Of a stretch of 8,209 bases of DNA, positions 1-6,611 are shown piece by piece; position 1 is the stretch's first letter, and every line of letters starts with the position of its first letter. This DNA is from Candidatus Iainarchaeum sp. (GTDB lineage: Archaea; Iainarchaeota; Iainarchaeia; Iainarchaeales; JAAZKV01), in the NCBI GenBank assembly GCA_026397035.1, contig JAPLVQ010000152.1, forward strand, positions 1 through 8,209, in the 5' to 3' direction. A program made the translations under genes and the position numbers. The notes beneath the pieces are model-generated. The model saw nothing but the letters and a program-made list of their open reading frames with translations. It ran no database searches and was not told the DNA's origin.

Positions 1-148
1 CTCCCGCTTTTGAGTATATCGCCCCAAAACCAAACCCAAGGGCTACTAAAAAGAGTACCGGCTGTCCTAGTGCTCCTACGATTCTTGAGCGCGAGCGGAA
101 GTACTTCTTTACTTGGCGTAACCACAAAATATATACCGGTGAATTCAT
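1..148 (-). CDS. ABC-2 type transporter permease, N-terminal fragment
   Basis: Membrane subunit of an ABC exporter, cut by the left edge of the window; only 49 codons are present. The visible N-terminus reads through ILWLRQVKKYFRSRSRIVG (residues about 8-26), then GQPVLFLVALGFGFGAIYS (29-47). This is the amphipathic elbow helix with a basic cluster, followed by the first membrane segment, as is typical of the ABC-2/DrrB-like permeases. The ATG at 148 is chosen because AAAGGAATT lies a few bases upstream. The gene follows the cognate ATPase by 75 bp on the same strand, and I see no clear TATA box in that gap, so the two are probably co-transcribed. Substrate cannot be read from the sequence; this family includes drug, lipid and polysaccharide exporters. 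The identification is from recognised family sequence, not a database search. Confidence 0.88.
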   Translation of the reverse strand, partial: MNSPVYILWLRQVKKYFRSRSRIVGALGQPVLFLVALGFGFGAIYSKAG

Positions 149-172
149 ACTAATTCCTTTAACAATTCCTTT
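149..172 (-). promoter_or_regulatory. Duplicated ribosome-binding site of the permease
   Basis: On the minus strand the 24 bases just before the permease ATG are a 12-base unit in tandem: AAAGGAATTGTT followed by AAAGGAATTAGT. Each copy contains a purine-rich AAAGG element. Only the copy at 152-160 has normal spacing to the ATG; the other may be a standby site or a simple duplication. Confidence 0.5.
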
Positions 173-210
173 GATTCGTTTTTCCAAGATTTTGCCACTC
201 TTCACTTAAT

Positions 211-221
211 TTCAAAAAAAT
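211..221 (-). terminator. Oligo-T tract after the ABC ATPase
   Basis: Just after the ATPase stop codon the minus strand reads GGATTTTTTTG, a run of seven T. Archaeal RNA polymerase can terminate at such tracts, so this could reduce readthrough into the permease gene. No hairpin is visible. The role is inferred from base composition only. Confidence 0.25.
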
Positions 222-223
222 CC

Positions 224-1027
224 TTACCGCCTGTGCATTCTTCTCTGCATTCTTAATCCATCCAGCGCATTCGCTTCTTCTTCGCGTATTGCATGTCCTG
301 TTAAGTCAATAAACGCATCTTCAAGCGTTTTCTTTCCCGTCTTTTTCTTTAGTTCGTTTGCGGTTCCTTGGGCAACAATTTTGCCCCTGTCAATTACAGC
401 GATTCTCGTTGAGTATTTCTCCGCTTCGTCCATATAATGTGTTGTAAAGAATATTGTGATTCCTTCTGTTTTGTTTAGTTCCTTAATGTACCCCCAAATA
501 TGGTTTCTTGTTTGGGGATCAAGTCCTACCGTTGGTTCGTCAAGGAAAAAGATTTTCGGGTGATGTAATAATCCGCGGGCGATTTCCAGTCTTCTTTTCA
601 TTCCTCCCGAGTAGTGCTTTACCAAATCGTCTTTTCTGTCCCAAAGTTCGGTTACTTTCATTAGTTTTTCTATTCTTTCTTTTCGTACTTCTTTTGCGAC
701 ATTGTAAAGTACTCCGTGGAGTTCCATGTTCTCATAAGCGGTTAAATCCTCGTCAAGACTCGGGTCTTGGAAAATTATTCCAAAGCTTTTTCGCACATTA
801 TCAGAATCCTTTACCGAGTCAAACCCGTTAAGGGTTATTTCTCCTTTAGTCGGCTGGAGCAGTGTTGTGAGCATTTTTATTGTAGTAGATTTTCCCGCTC
901 CGTTGGGTCCAAGAAATGCAAAGATTTCGCCTTTTTTTACGTTAAACGTAACATCCTCCACCGCATGAATACTCCCAAAGGTCTTTGAGAGATTCTTCAC
1001 TTGGACAATATTGCCATTTTCAGCCAT
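224..1027 (-). CDS. ABC transporter ATP-binding protein, DrrA-like exporter ATPase
   Basis: Cytoplasmic nucleotide-binding subunit, 267 residues, that would power export through the downstream permease. All ABC hallmarks are present: Walker A GPNGAGKS (40-47), Q-loop Gln87 in IIFQDPS, signature YSGGMKRR (139-146), Walker B IFFLDEP (159-165), D-loop GLD (168-170) and switch His197 in FTTH. The stretch TANELKKKTGKKTLEDAFIDLTG (222-244), followed by a short basic tail ending in RMHRR, resembles the C-terminus of DrrA/CcmA-type exporter ATPases. Start: ATG at 1027 with GTGAG about seven bases upstream. A TATA element sits about 42 bp upstream, so unlike several neighbours this message has a short leader with a Shine-Dalgarno site. 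The gene is full length and intact. The substrate is unknown. Confidence 0.95.
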   Translation of the reverse strand: MAENGNIVQVKNLSKTFGSIHAVEDVTFNVKKGEIFAFLGPNGAGKSTTIKMLTTLLQPTKGEITLNGFDSVKDSDNVRKSFGIIFQDPSLDEDLTAYENMELHGVLYNVAKEVRKERIEKLMKVTELWDRKDDLVKHYSGGMKRRLEIARGLLHHPKIFFLDEPTVGLDPQTRNHIWGYIKELNKTEGITIFFTTHYMDEAEKYSTRIAVIDRGKIVAQGTANELKKKTGKKTLEDAFIDLTGHAIREEEANALDGLRMQRRMHRR

Positions 1028-1065
1028 AATTTACTCACTTAACACAATCTTTTGATTAAAAACTA

Positions 1066-1073
1066 CTTTATAC
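1066..1073 (-). promoter_or_regulatory. TATA box for the ABC exporter genes
   Basis: On the minus strand GTATAAAG lies about 42 bp before the ATPase ATG. With the usual archaeal spacing, transcription would begin near 1043, leaving a leader of about 15 bases that just includes the GTGAG ribosome-binding site. No other gene on this strand uses it. Confidence 0.5.
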
Positions 1074-1158
1074 TCAACCAGACTTAGTTCAACCCAGATT
1101 GGATTATAAAGATACGTTTAGGACTTTTATTCTGATTTCAAAACTAGTTCCAGCAGGG

Positions 1159-1419
1159 CTAACAGAGATTTTGGTACATTTGTTCTCTTGAGAGCATTGT
1201 TGTTTTATCAACTCTTTTTATTCCTCCAAGGCTTTTCTTATTTGAGAGAAAACAGAGTTCCTCACAGTTCAAACCTTCCATATACTTCATTTCTTCGGAC
1301 TCTACTTCACTCGAATCCTCTCTTTTACTATGAATTTGTTTTTCTTCAGTTATTTGTTCCATAATATCACCTACTTTACTAATTATTTGTTCTTCATTAT
1401 TTTCTGTCACATTTTTCAT
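1159..1419 (-). CDS. Small charged hypothetical protein
   Basis: I do not recognise this 86-residue protein. The first half is very polar and rich in Glu, Lys, Asn and Ser (residues 1-45), probably helical or disordered. The second half contains NCEELC (51-56), with two cysteines, and a more ordered-looking stretch around SLGGIKRVDKTTMLSREQMY (63-82), ending in a C-terminal Cys. There is no signal peptide or membrane segment. The ATG at 1419 has no good ribosome-binding site of its own; the strong one lies at 1453-1460 and serves a 9-codon ORF that overlaps this start by ATGA. Either the gene is translationally coupled to that mini-ORF, or one missing A in the A7 run at 1419-1425 has split a 96-residue protein that starts at 1445. 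The strong ribosome-binding site supports real translation; the function is unknown. Confidence 0.55.
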   Translation of the reverse strand: MKNVTENNEEQIISKVGDIMEQITEEKQIHSKREDSSEVESEEMKYMEGLNCEELCFLSNKKSLGGIKRVDKTTMLSREQMYQNLC

Positions 1420-1445
1420 TTTTTTATATTATTTATTTCATTCAT
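1416..1445 (-). CDS. 9-codon mini-ORF (possible leader peptide)
   Basis: The ATG at 1445 opens a short frame encoding MNEINNIKK and stopping at TGA (1416-1418). The stop overlaps the ATG of the downstream 86-codon gene as ATGA. The best Shine-Dalgarno sequence in the window (AAGGAGGT, 1453-1460) is seven bases upstream, which argues that initiation occurs here. It may be a coupling leader peptide or the true N-terminus of the downstream protein if the A7 run contains an indel or is a slippage site. The composition (Asn, Lys, Glu, Ile) matches the start of the next frame, which slightly favours a split gene. Confidence 0.45.
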   Translation of the reverse strand: MNEINNIKK

Positions 1446-1452
1446 ATTGGTA

Positions 1453-1460
1453 ACCTCCTT
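1453..1460 (-). promoter_or_regulatory. Strong Shine-Dalgarno site AAGGAGGT
   Basis: Minus strand AAGGAGGT is a near-perfect match to the anti-Shine-Dalgarno of 16S rRNA and is placed seven bases before the ATG at 1445. It is 33 bases from the ATG at 1419, too far to serve that start directly. It therefore decides the start of the small gene or its leader. Confidence 0.75.
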
Positions 1461-1560
1461 TTGATACCTAAAATACTTTAATTCAAAATTTGGCTAGTTT
1501 GAAAGGTTCAACACTACTTTCAGAAAATCATAAAGCTTTTAGAAATAGATTTTGATTGAA

Positions 1561-1570
1561 CTTTAAATAT
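1561..1570 (-). promoter_or_regulatory. Candidate TATA box for the small gene
   Basis: Minus strand ATATTTAAAG, preceded by the purine-rich GGGA that could act as BRE. Transcription would start near 1539, giving a leader of roughly 95 bases that carries a 6-bp hairpin (TGAAAG/CTTTCA, 1500-1522) before the strong ribosome-binding site. A second TATA-like element at 1476-1483 is too close, because its start site would fall inside the Shine-Dalgarno sequence. Confidence 0.35.
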
Positions 1571-1602
1571 TCCCTTTTGAACAGATTTCTAGGTAGCCAA
1601 AA

Positions 1603-1651
1603 ATTTAAAAACTTATCGGCGGAAGTCAAAAGTCCTTCCTTTTGCTGATAA
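1603..1651 (-). terminator. Hairpin plus T-rich tail after the ATPase gene
   Basis: On the minus strand, about 60 bases after the ATPase stop codon, TTATCAGC (1644-1651) pairs with GCCGATAA (1613-1620), with one G-U pair. An inner stem GGAAG/CTTCC (1635-1639 with 1621-1625) is separated from the outer one by an AAAA bulge. GTTTTTAAATTT follows directly. This has the form of an intrinsic terminator. The opposite strand also has T-runs beyond the hairpin (1656-1679), so it could act in both directions. The intergenic stretch 1420-1711 otherwise holds only the promoter and leader of the small gene. Confidence 0.5.
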
Positions 1652-1711
1652 ACCTGTTTTTCATTTTTTCTTGTTCAAGAACTTGCGTGGATTGTTTTTT
1701 CTGCGCGGAAA

Positions 1712-2944
1712 TTATTTTTCAAGCAGCCATTTTATTACTGGGATCATTTTTATTGTTTTATTTTCTTGTTCTGTTTCTTTAGTAATAATTATGGGTGTAG
1801 CTGTTTTGTTTTTCCTTGAAAACTTGTTTATTGCGTTTAAATCTTGGGGGTTTATTTTGTTTGAATATTTTACTTCAACAGGAATAAGCAGGGAGTGTTT
1901 TTTAGAAATAAAGTCGATTTCGTCTTTTTGAGGGGTTCGCCAGAAAAAATCAAAATTGCCTGTGATACAAACAAGGTTTTCAATTGCTTTTGATAGTTCC
2001 GCTTCGTCATTAAGAAAACACATGCATGGTGCTGTTATATACACTTTTTTTGATTTTTTTTCAGAGGTTAGAAAGTTTTTACTGTAATTGTAAATCTTTT
2101 TCACTATTTTTGCCTGAATTAAATAAAACAAGTATTTTTCTGTGGTTTTTGAACTTAGTCCCAGATCTTTTCCCAGATTTTCGTAATTAATAAGCATTCC
2201 TGGATTAGAATATATTGCCGTTATAAGGGCTTTAAGTTTTTCAGGATTTTCAATTGGAAATAACTGGGGTATATCCTCGAAAGCAATTTTGTTTATTATT
2301 CCTTGCAGATATTCTTTTGCAGATTCATCATCTTCATTTATTATATCAATAAAATTTCTCTTTAAATATGCACTAAACTCTTTTTGTATTTGATCGGGAA
2401 ACATTTTTGGATTATTGGCAAGCTCTTTTTTCCCTTTAAAATCTAAGAATTCTTTGAATGACAATATAGGTAAATCAAGGAGGAATATTCTCCCAGAAAG
2501 ACTTTCATGAGCTTTTTTATGTATAAACAGGGTTGCTGAACCGGAAACAAAAAACTTTACTTTCTCATAATTGTCATAATATGTTTTAATTTGGTCCTGC
2601 CAATTAGCCAGCTTTTGAACTTCATCAAGAAAAATAAATACTTCTTCTTTACCTAGTTCAAGAGACGTTATTTGACCGTATTCTTTAATCAGCTCATCAA
2701 AGCTTGGTTTTTGCTCATCAAAAGAAAAATAAAGAATGTTTTTCCTTCCAATTCCTTCTTTGATTAAATAATTAATTACTTGCTTGAATAAAACAGTTTT
2801 TCCTGTGCGTCTCAATCCAGTCAGCGCGATAATTTGCTTTTTATTTAAATAGCCAAGCAGTACTTCAAAATAATCCCTTTTCTTCTCATAAGGGTAAAAA
2901 AACCCATTTTCCCAATGCCTGTTAAACTTCTCGAAATTAACCAT
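1712..2944 (-). CDS. ATPase with DUF4143-like C-terminal half (AAA_14 type)
   Basis: A 410-residue P-loop ATPase of the type common in archaea and usually of unknown role. Numbering from the ATG at 2944: Walker A GLRRTGKT (43-50), Walker B VFIFLDE (102-108), sensor-like FVSGSA (132-137) and SLSGR (148-152). A winged-helix-like segment follows (about 240-285, with NYENLGKDLGLSSKTTEKYL). The C-terminal part contains EIDF (342-345) and PVEVKYS (355-361), the D...E-x-K arrangement of a PD-(D/E)XK nuclease fold. The GGFPE motif usual after the ATPase domain is not visible; KRNFIDIINE occupies that region. The start is set at ATG 2944 rather than the in-frame TTG at 2953, because the TATA box is centred 26-27 bp before the ATG, implying a leaderless message. 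It stands alone with its own promoter and terminator. Its target is unknown. Confidence 0.88.
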   Translation of the reverse strand: MVNFEKFNRHWENGFFYPYEKKRDYFEVLLGYLNKKQIIALTGLRRTGKTVLFKQVINYLIKEGIGRKNILYFSFDEQKPSFDELIKEYGQITSLELGKEEVFIFLDEVQKLANWQDQIKTYYDNYEKVKFFVSGSATLFIHKKAHESLSGRIFLLDLPILSFKEFLDFKGKKELANNPKMFPDQIQKEFSAYLKRNFIDIINEDDESAKEYLQGIINKIAFEDIPQLFPIENPEKLKALITAIYSNPGMLINYENLGKDLGLSSKTTEKYLFYLIQAKIVKKIYNYSKNFLTSEKKSKKVYITAPCMCFLNDEAELSKAIENLVCITGNFDFFWRTPQKDEIDFISKKHSLLIPVEVKYSNKINPQDLNAINKFSRKNKTATPIIITKETEQENKTIKMIPVIKWLLEK

Positions 2945-2966
2945 ACAAATCAAATAAACAAAACAC

Positions 2967-2974
2967 TATATAAG
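2967..2974 (-). promoter_or_regulatory. TATA box of the ATPase gene
   Basis: Minus strand CTTATATA, centred 26-27 bp before the ATG at 2944. No Shine-Dalgarno sequence is seen in between, so the message is expected to be leaderless and to begin at or next to the ATG. The rest of the 152-bp gap (2945-3096) shows nothing else convincing. Confidence 0.65.
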
Positions 2975-3096
2975 CATATCGGAAGTAGAATTACCCTAAT
3001 GTTTCATAATACAAGAAATATACTTCTCGTGCTTTAAAGATGCGAATCAAAACAAACCGCTTCAAACACAAAATCCCCACATTTCCTACTTTTTGT

Positions 3097-3759
3097 TCAA
3101 ATCAATAGTCTGTAATCCCCGCTTTGGATATATTCCCTAAAATCAGCAGAAAAGTTTGGATTATGTTTTAAGTGTATAATTACGCTTGAAAAGATTTCAA
3201 GGTATTGGAAAGGTACTCTTTTCGCTTGTTCATCTTCCATTAGTGCTCTTTTTAAGAGGTTTATTTCTTGCTGCGCGGTGAGTTCATCAACATCCTTTCT
3301 TTCTTTTTCCCTTTGCACCATCGCATCAAATTTACTCATTACACCTATTTGTTCTTTTGGTGTAATAGTTAGTCTCGAATATACTCCGAAAAGAAATCCC
3401 CAAGTTCTGCGGGGCATCTTTTGCGAGCCTTCCCTCCAATTTGCCGAATTTCCAGCGTTTTCTATTTGGTGTTCTAGTTCTCCCCTAAAAGTTTTTCTTT
3501 CTTCAAGAGTTCTTTCTGATTTTTGATAATCTACTAATTTTCTTCTATCAGTTTTTAGCTTTGCTTCCTGCATTTGCCTTACTTTATTCGCAAAGCGTAA
3601 TCTTCTTTCTTCAGGAGATACTCCCTTTGGTATTTCACTGAGCCCTTCTCTTTTAACATTAATTTCCCCGCCTAAATTAGGCTCTCTTTCAAGTCTCGCC
3701 ACATTCGCACCCAGTTTTGAATTAGGGAATAATCTTCTCGGTAATAATCTTCCACCCAT
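3097..3759 (-). CDS. Hypothetical charged protein, 220 residues
   Basis: I do not recognise this protein. The N-terminus (1-20) is basic (GGRLLPRRLF) without a real hydrophobic core, so it is not a convincing signal peptide. Residues about 48-103 are strongly charged, with many Glu, Lys, Arg and Gln and few breakers, and probably form a long helix or coiled coil. A more globular-looking region follows from Trp109, including RRTWGFLFGVYSRLTITP (117-134), a second charged helix (about 148-182) and a hydrophobic patch FQYLEIFSSVIIHL (184-197). No catalytic or nucleotide-binding motif is seen. ATG 3759 is supported by a TATA element centred 26-27 bp upstream; a purine-rich AAAGGGG also lies close by. 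It follows the peptidase gene by 80 bp but has its own promoter. The function is unknown. Confidence 0.75.
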   Translation of the reverse strand: MGGRLLPRRLFPNSKLGANVARLEREPNLGGEINVKREGLSEIPKGVSPEERRLRFANKVRQMQEAKLKTDRRKLVDYQKSERTLEERKTFRGELEHQIENAGNSANWREGSQKMPRRTWGFLFGVYSRLTITPKEQIGVMSKFDAMVQREKERKDVDELTAQQEINLLKRALMEDEQAKRVPFQYLEIFSSVIIHLKHNPNFSADFREYIQSGDYRLLI

Positions 3760-3780
3760 ACTTTATACTAACCCCTTTCT

Positions 3781-3790
3781 TTATTTAAAA
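3781..3790 (-). promoter_or_regulatory. TATA box of the hypothetical gene
   Basis: Minus strand TTTTAAATAA, centred 26-27 bp before the ATG at 3759 and preceded by GAGGGAGA, which could serve as BRE. The spacing predicts a leaderless or nearly leaderless transcript. It lies in the 80-bp gap after the peptidase stop codon. Confidence 0.55.
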
Positions 3791-3839
3791 TCTCCCTCGG
3801 CACCAAATCCGGCTTGAAATTCCAGCCAAGTTTAGCTTA

Positions 3840-6416
3840 TTATTCAATTTCAATACTAAACCCTTTTTCAAGCACGTTGTTGTCATACAAAAACTTCAGC
3901 ATATCCGGCTGATAAAAAATCATAATCGAGCCTGAAACACCATATTTGAAAGGCTCTCCAAGAGGCATAGTTTTGCCATTAATCAGAACATTAACTTTTT
4001 TAATATCTTTAAGTTCCGGTCCGGCGTACTTCCCATCAACTCTTAATGTCCCTCTTCCAGGATTTACAAGTAAGGAGTTATCATCATTTTTTGTCAAACT
4101 TAGTCCCCCGCCCCAGTCAAAACACTTTTCAACAAGAGTGCCCTTATTTTTCTTGAGGCAAGCATTTATATCTTTTAACCCTTCTTCGCTAAAAATAAAG
4201 AGGGGTTTAATTTTGCTAAAAAATATTTTGTTTCCTGCAAGTTTTATTGAAGGAGTCTCTACAGGGAAGGTTATCGACGGGTCTCCATACAAAATAACCG
4301 CATACATGGGTATTGTTATCCTAAACGTTTCTTTGAACATTTCTCCTATCCCTTCATTTTTTCCCAGCGCAAATAAAGAAAACGGGATAAGTCCTTCAGG
4401 AAAATACTCCCCAACATAAATTAATGCCCCATTTGAAATAAAAGTTTTTCCAAGTTCTGCAGCTGTGGAACAAGCTTCACCGGATATTATTGGATGATTT
4501 GTTCCATTCAAATCCAATTTTGGGCAGAATGCCTGACTAGATTTGGAATTAAAAAAGGAATTCGGAGATCCATGGGAATAAATTTGAACCCAATCAGCGG
4601 CATTTAGTACTTGGTTAAAGTCATTCCATGAAGGGTTAACATAGAGTGGAATTATTCTCTCATTTGAAACAAAAAAATGGGAATTTTCATCTATTATTTG
4701 GTATTGATAGGAAGATAGCATTAGTGTTCGTTCGACTCTTGGAACCGTAAATACCTGATTATCAGGAAACATTACCATTGCTTTCTTTGGAACTTGGGAA
4801 AAAGTTTTCTCGATTTTAAAATATTTTATTATGCTTTTTGAATCATCAAGCGGAATTCTTCCTACTGCAAGTTCAGGATAATTATCATCATTCATTTCAC
4901 CAAAATAAAATGAATCAAGGACGGGAGGATTATCTCCATAAGGATTATTGGCAGGATTACGTTCATTCAAAATTACTTTTGACTGGATTGGAATATAGCT
5001 TGGTCCGCCAAGAATAAGAAGGAAGGTAAATTTGTTTTTCTTGTATTCTTCAATTATCCCGCTTTTAGCCGTTTTTCCAATGTTTTCAGGGGCTAATGGG
5101 GTGCCATCTGCTTTTTTAGTCTGGACAATAATCTCTTTCCACCCTTTTATTTTGGAAACATAATCCCCTGCTTCATTTAATTCCACCGGAGTAAGAATAA
5201 CCCCTGGTTTGTTTATGTTTATCTTGAGCCTTATCGGGGGGCCATAACCTGTCACAAAGTAATTCAGGTAAATGTTTGTATCAATTGTTCGGGGTACGGT
5301 TGAATTGTTTTTTATGAGTTCATCATAATTAGCTTCAACAGTCAATAAATGCGGTTCTGTTCCATCAATACCTTGTGTAATAGTTATTCTTAATCCTTGT
5401 ATGCTATTGTCATAAGCTGTTCCTTTTTGAAGCTGAATTTGCGGTGGGGTTAGCGACCATCCAATGTCTGCAGAATTTCTTAACTCAGCAGGGTAAGTAA
5501 TTTTTTCAGTAACAGAATTTTTTGGATTAAGACTCGTAACTCCAAGCTCTATTTTTTCAGGCCAGGCGCTTTCAATAGAAACTACCCTTTTACGTGGAGG
5601 ATTTTCAATTAGGGTATTGGCAGGAATAATCCTATTTGTGTCGGGTGAATTATTCTGTGGTTTAACATTCCCCTTTGCGGGAGTAGTTGAAATCCTTTTT
5701 TGCGCTTCTTTGGGTGAAAGTATTTCTATTCTGGCTTCTCTTGTCGAGTTAATTACTCCTGTGAGCTGGGCTAAAAGGGTTGTATAATCCGCAAAATGTA
5801 GTACCTGATTTTGAAAAACTTCTTGATTCTTCATTTGCAGATTTTCCGCTTGTAATTTCTCCATTTGCGCATTTTCAGTAAATACTAATGAGTATTTCTC
5901 AGCTAATTTATTTTCCAGTTCATTAGCCTGCAATTCATTAAGGTTTAAATCGGTTAAACTTGCTAGCTCAATTGTCAATACCGTTTTTTGATTAGTGTCG
6001 AGTGATGAGATAAACCCCTTGGGCAATAAAACATTAATACTTGCAAGAAGCGAACTGTTTTTGTACTTTGCCTTAACCTCTAATTCCCCCGAACTTTTGT
6101 AAAACTGGATTATCGGGTCGCTTTTTAAAACCCTTTTTAATCCATTGTAACTGAACTCAACTTCAGCCTCATTTTGTGCCAATTGCTTTGGTATTATCAT
6201 TAACAAAGAGTATTTTTGAGAAAAAGGAATTGAAATAGTTTCAGTTTTAAAACTTCCGGTTTGAATGTTTAAAATCCCTGTTTGAACAACTTTAGTTACA
6301 TTTCCATCCAGATAACTGATTTGATAAGTTTGTGCCGTTCCTTGGGCAAAACTAAACAAAACATACCCTACAAGACAGACAATAATTACGCAAAATATAA
6401 CCCGCACTCTGTTCAT
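3840..6416 (-). CDS. Secreted C25 (gingipain-like) cysteine peptidase
   Basis: An 858-residue exported protein with a clan CD cysteine peptidase domain. A signal peptide or N-terminal anchor is clear (VIFCVIIVCLVGYVLFSFA, 6-24). Residues 30-155 look like a beta domain. About 157-205 is a charged, Gln/Glu/Asn-rich helix, probably coiled coil; 240-278 is a Pro/Asn/Thr linker; 280-405 is a second beta-rich part. The C25-like core shows LLILGGPSYIP (466-476), YFGEMNDDNYPELAVGRIP (504-522), the catalytic His-Gly in QIYSHGSPNS (His615), the catalytic Cys in ISGEACSTA (Cys649), and the family-typical LYGDPSITFP (709-718). About 720-858 is a C-terminal beta domain without a visible membrane anchor. 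ATG 6416 is supported by a TATA box 27-28 bp upstream, so it is probably leaderless. The substrate is unknown. The family call rests on motifs and their order, not on a search. Confidence 0.85.
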   Translation of the reverse strand: MNRVRVIFCVIIVCLVGYVLFSFAQGTAQTYQISYLDGNVTKVVQTGILNIQTGSFKTETISIPFSQKYSLLMIIPKQLAQNEAEVEFSYNGLKRVLKSDPIIQFYKSSGELEVKAKYKNSSLLASINVLLPKGFISSLDTNQKTVLTIELASLTDLNLNELQANELENKLAEKYSLVFTENAQMEKLQAENLQMKNQEVFQNQVLHFADYTTLLAQLTGVINSTREARIEILSPKEAQKRISTTPAKGNVKPQNNSPDTNRIIPANTLIENPPRKRVVSIESAWPEKIELGVTSLNPKNSVTEKITYPAELRNSADIGWSLTPPQIQLQKGTAYDNSIQGLRITITQGIDGTEPHLLTVEANYDELIKNNSTVPRTIDTNIYLNYFVTGYGPPIRLKININKPGVILTPVELNEAGDYVSKIKGWKEIIVQTKKADGTPLAPENIGKTAKSGIIEEYKKNKFTFLLILGGPSYIPIQSKVILNERNPANNPYGDNPPVLDSFYFGEMNDDNYPELAVGRIPLDDSKSIIKYFKIEKTFSQVPKKAMVMFPDNQVFTVPRVERTLMLSSYQYQIIDENSHFFVSNERIIPLYVNPSWNDFNQVLNAADWVQIYSHGSPNSFFNSKSSQAFCPKLDLNGTNHPIISGEACSTAAELGKTFISNGALIYVGEYFPEGLIPFSLFALGKNEGIGEMFKETFRITIPMYAVILYGDPSITFPVETPSIKLAGNKIFFSKIKPLFIFSEEGLKDINACLKKNKGTLVEKCFDWGGGLSLTKNDDNSLLVNPGRGTLRVDGKYAGPELKDIKKVNVLINGKTMPLGEPFKYGVSGSIMIFYQPDMLKFLYDNNVLEKGFSIEIE

Positions 6417-6439
6417 AAAGAATTGAACGCTACCCCAAG

Positions 6440-6448
6440 ATATATACT
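6440..6448 (-). promoter_or_regulatory. TATA box of the peptidase gene
   Basis: Minus strand AAGTATATA lies with its TATATA core (6441-6446) centred 27-28 bp before the ATG at 6416, and GCGAAA just upstream may be the BRE. No Shine-Dalgarno sequence precedes the ATG. The remaining part of the 195-bp gap 6417-6611 shows no gene and no clear terminator for the toxin gene. Confidence 0.65.
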
Positions 6449-6611
6449 TTTCGCGAGTAGTACAAAAATTCTTTCTGATTCAATTATTGCCCAAAATAGA
6501 TCTCTTCTAACTTTACCCCGCCCCAATTCTGGTCTAAACCCCTAACCCCTACTTGCACGCGGAGAAATACTTGAATTAAACTTTTTATAATATTTATTCG
6601 ATTTCATGTAA

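Noticed and set aside
508..988. Two overlapping plus-strand frames opposite the ABC ATPase
   Set aside because: They cover the highly conserved ABC motifs in antisense and show no family signature.
1671..1931. Open frame on the plus strand opposite the ATPase C-terminus
   Set aside because: It is antisense to a gene with clear motifs, its product is Phe/Leu-rich as expected of a shadow frame, and it has no ribosome-binding site.
2945..2953. Upstream TTG start for the ATPase, adding three residues
   Set aside because: The TATA box is centred 26-27 bp before the ATG at 2944, so the transcript would begin at or after the TTG. No Shine-Dalgarno sequence supports the TTG.
3811..3830. GGCT/AGCC hairpin after the peptidase stop as a terminator
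   Set aside because: Only four base pairs with a nine-base loop and no T-tract after it; alternative pairings are equally good.
3946..4419. 157-codon open frame on the plus strand opposite the peptidase
   Set aside because: Antisense to the well-supported peptidase, Ser/Pro/Leu-rich, no recognisable motifs and no promoter at the right spacing.
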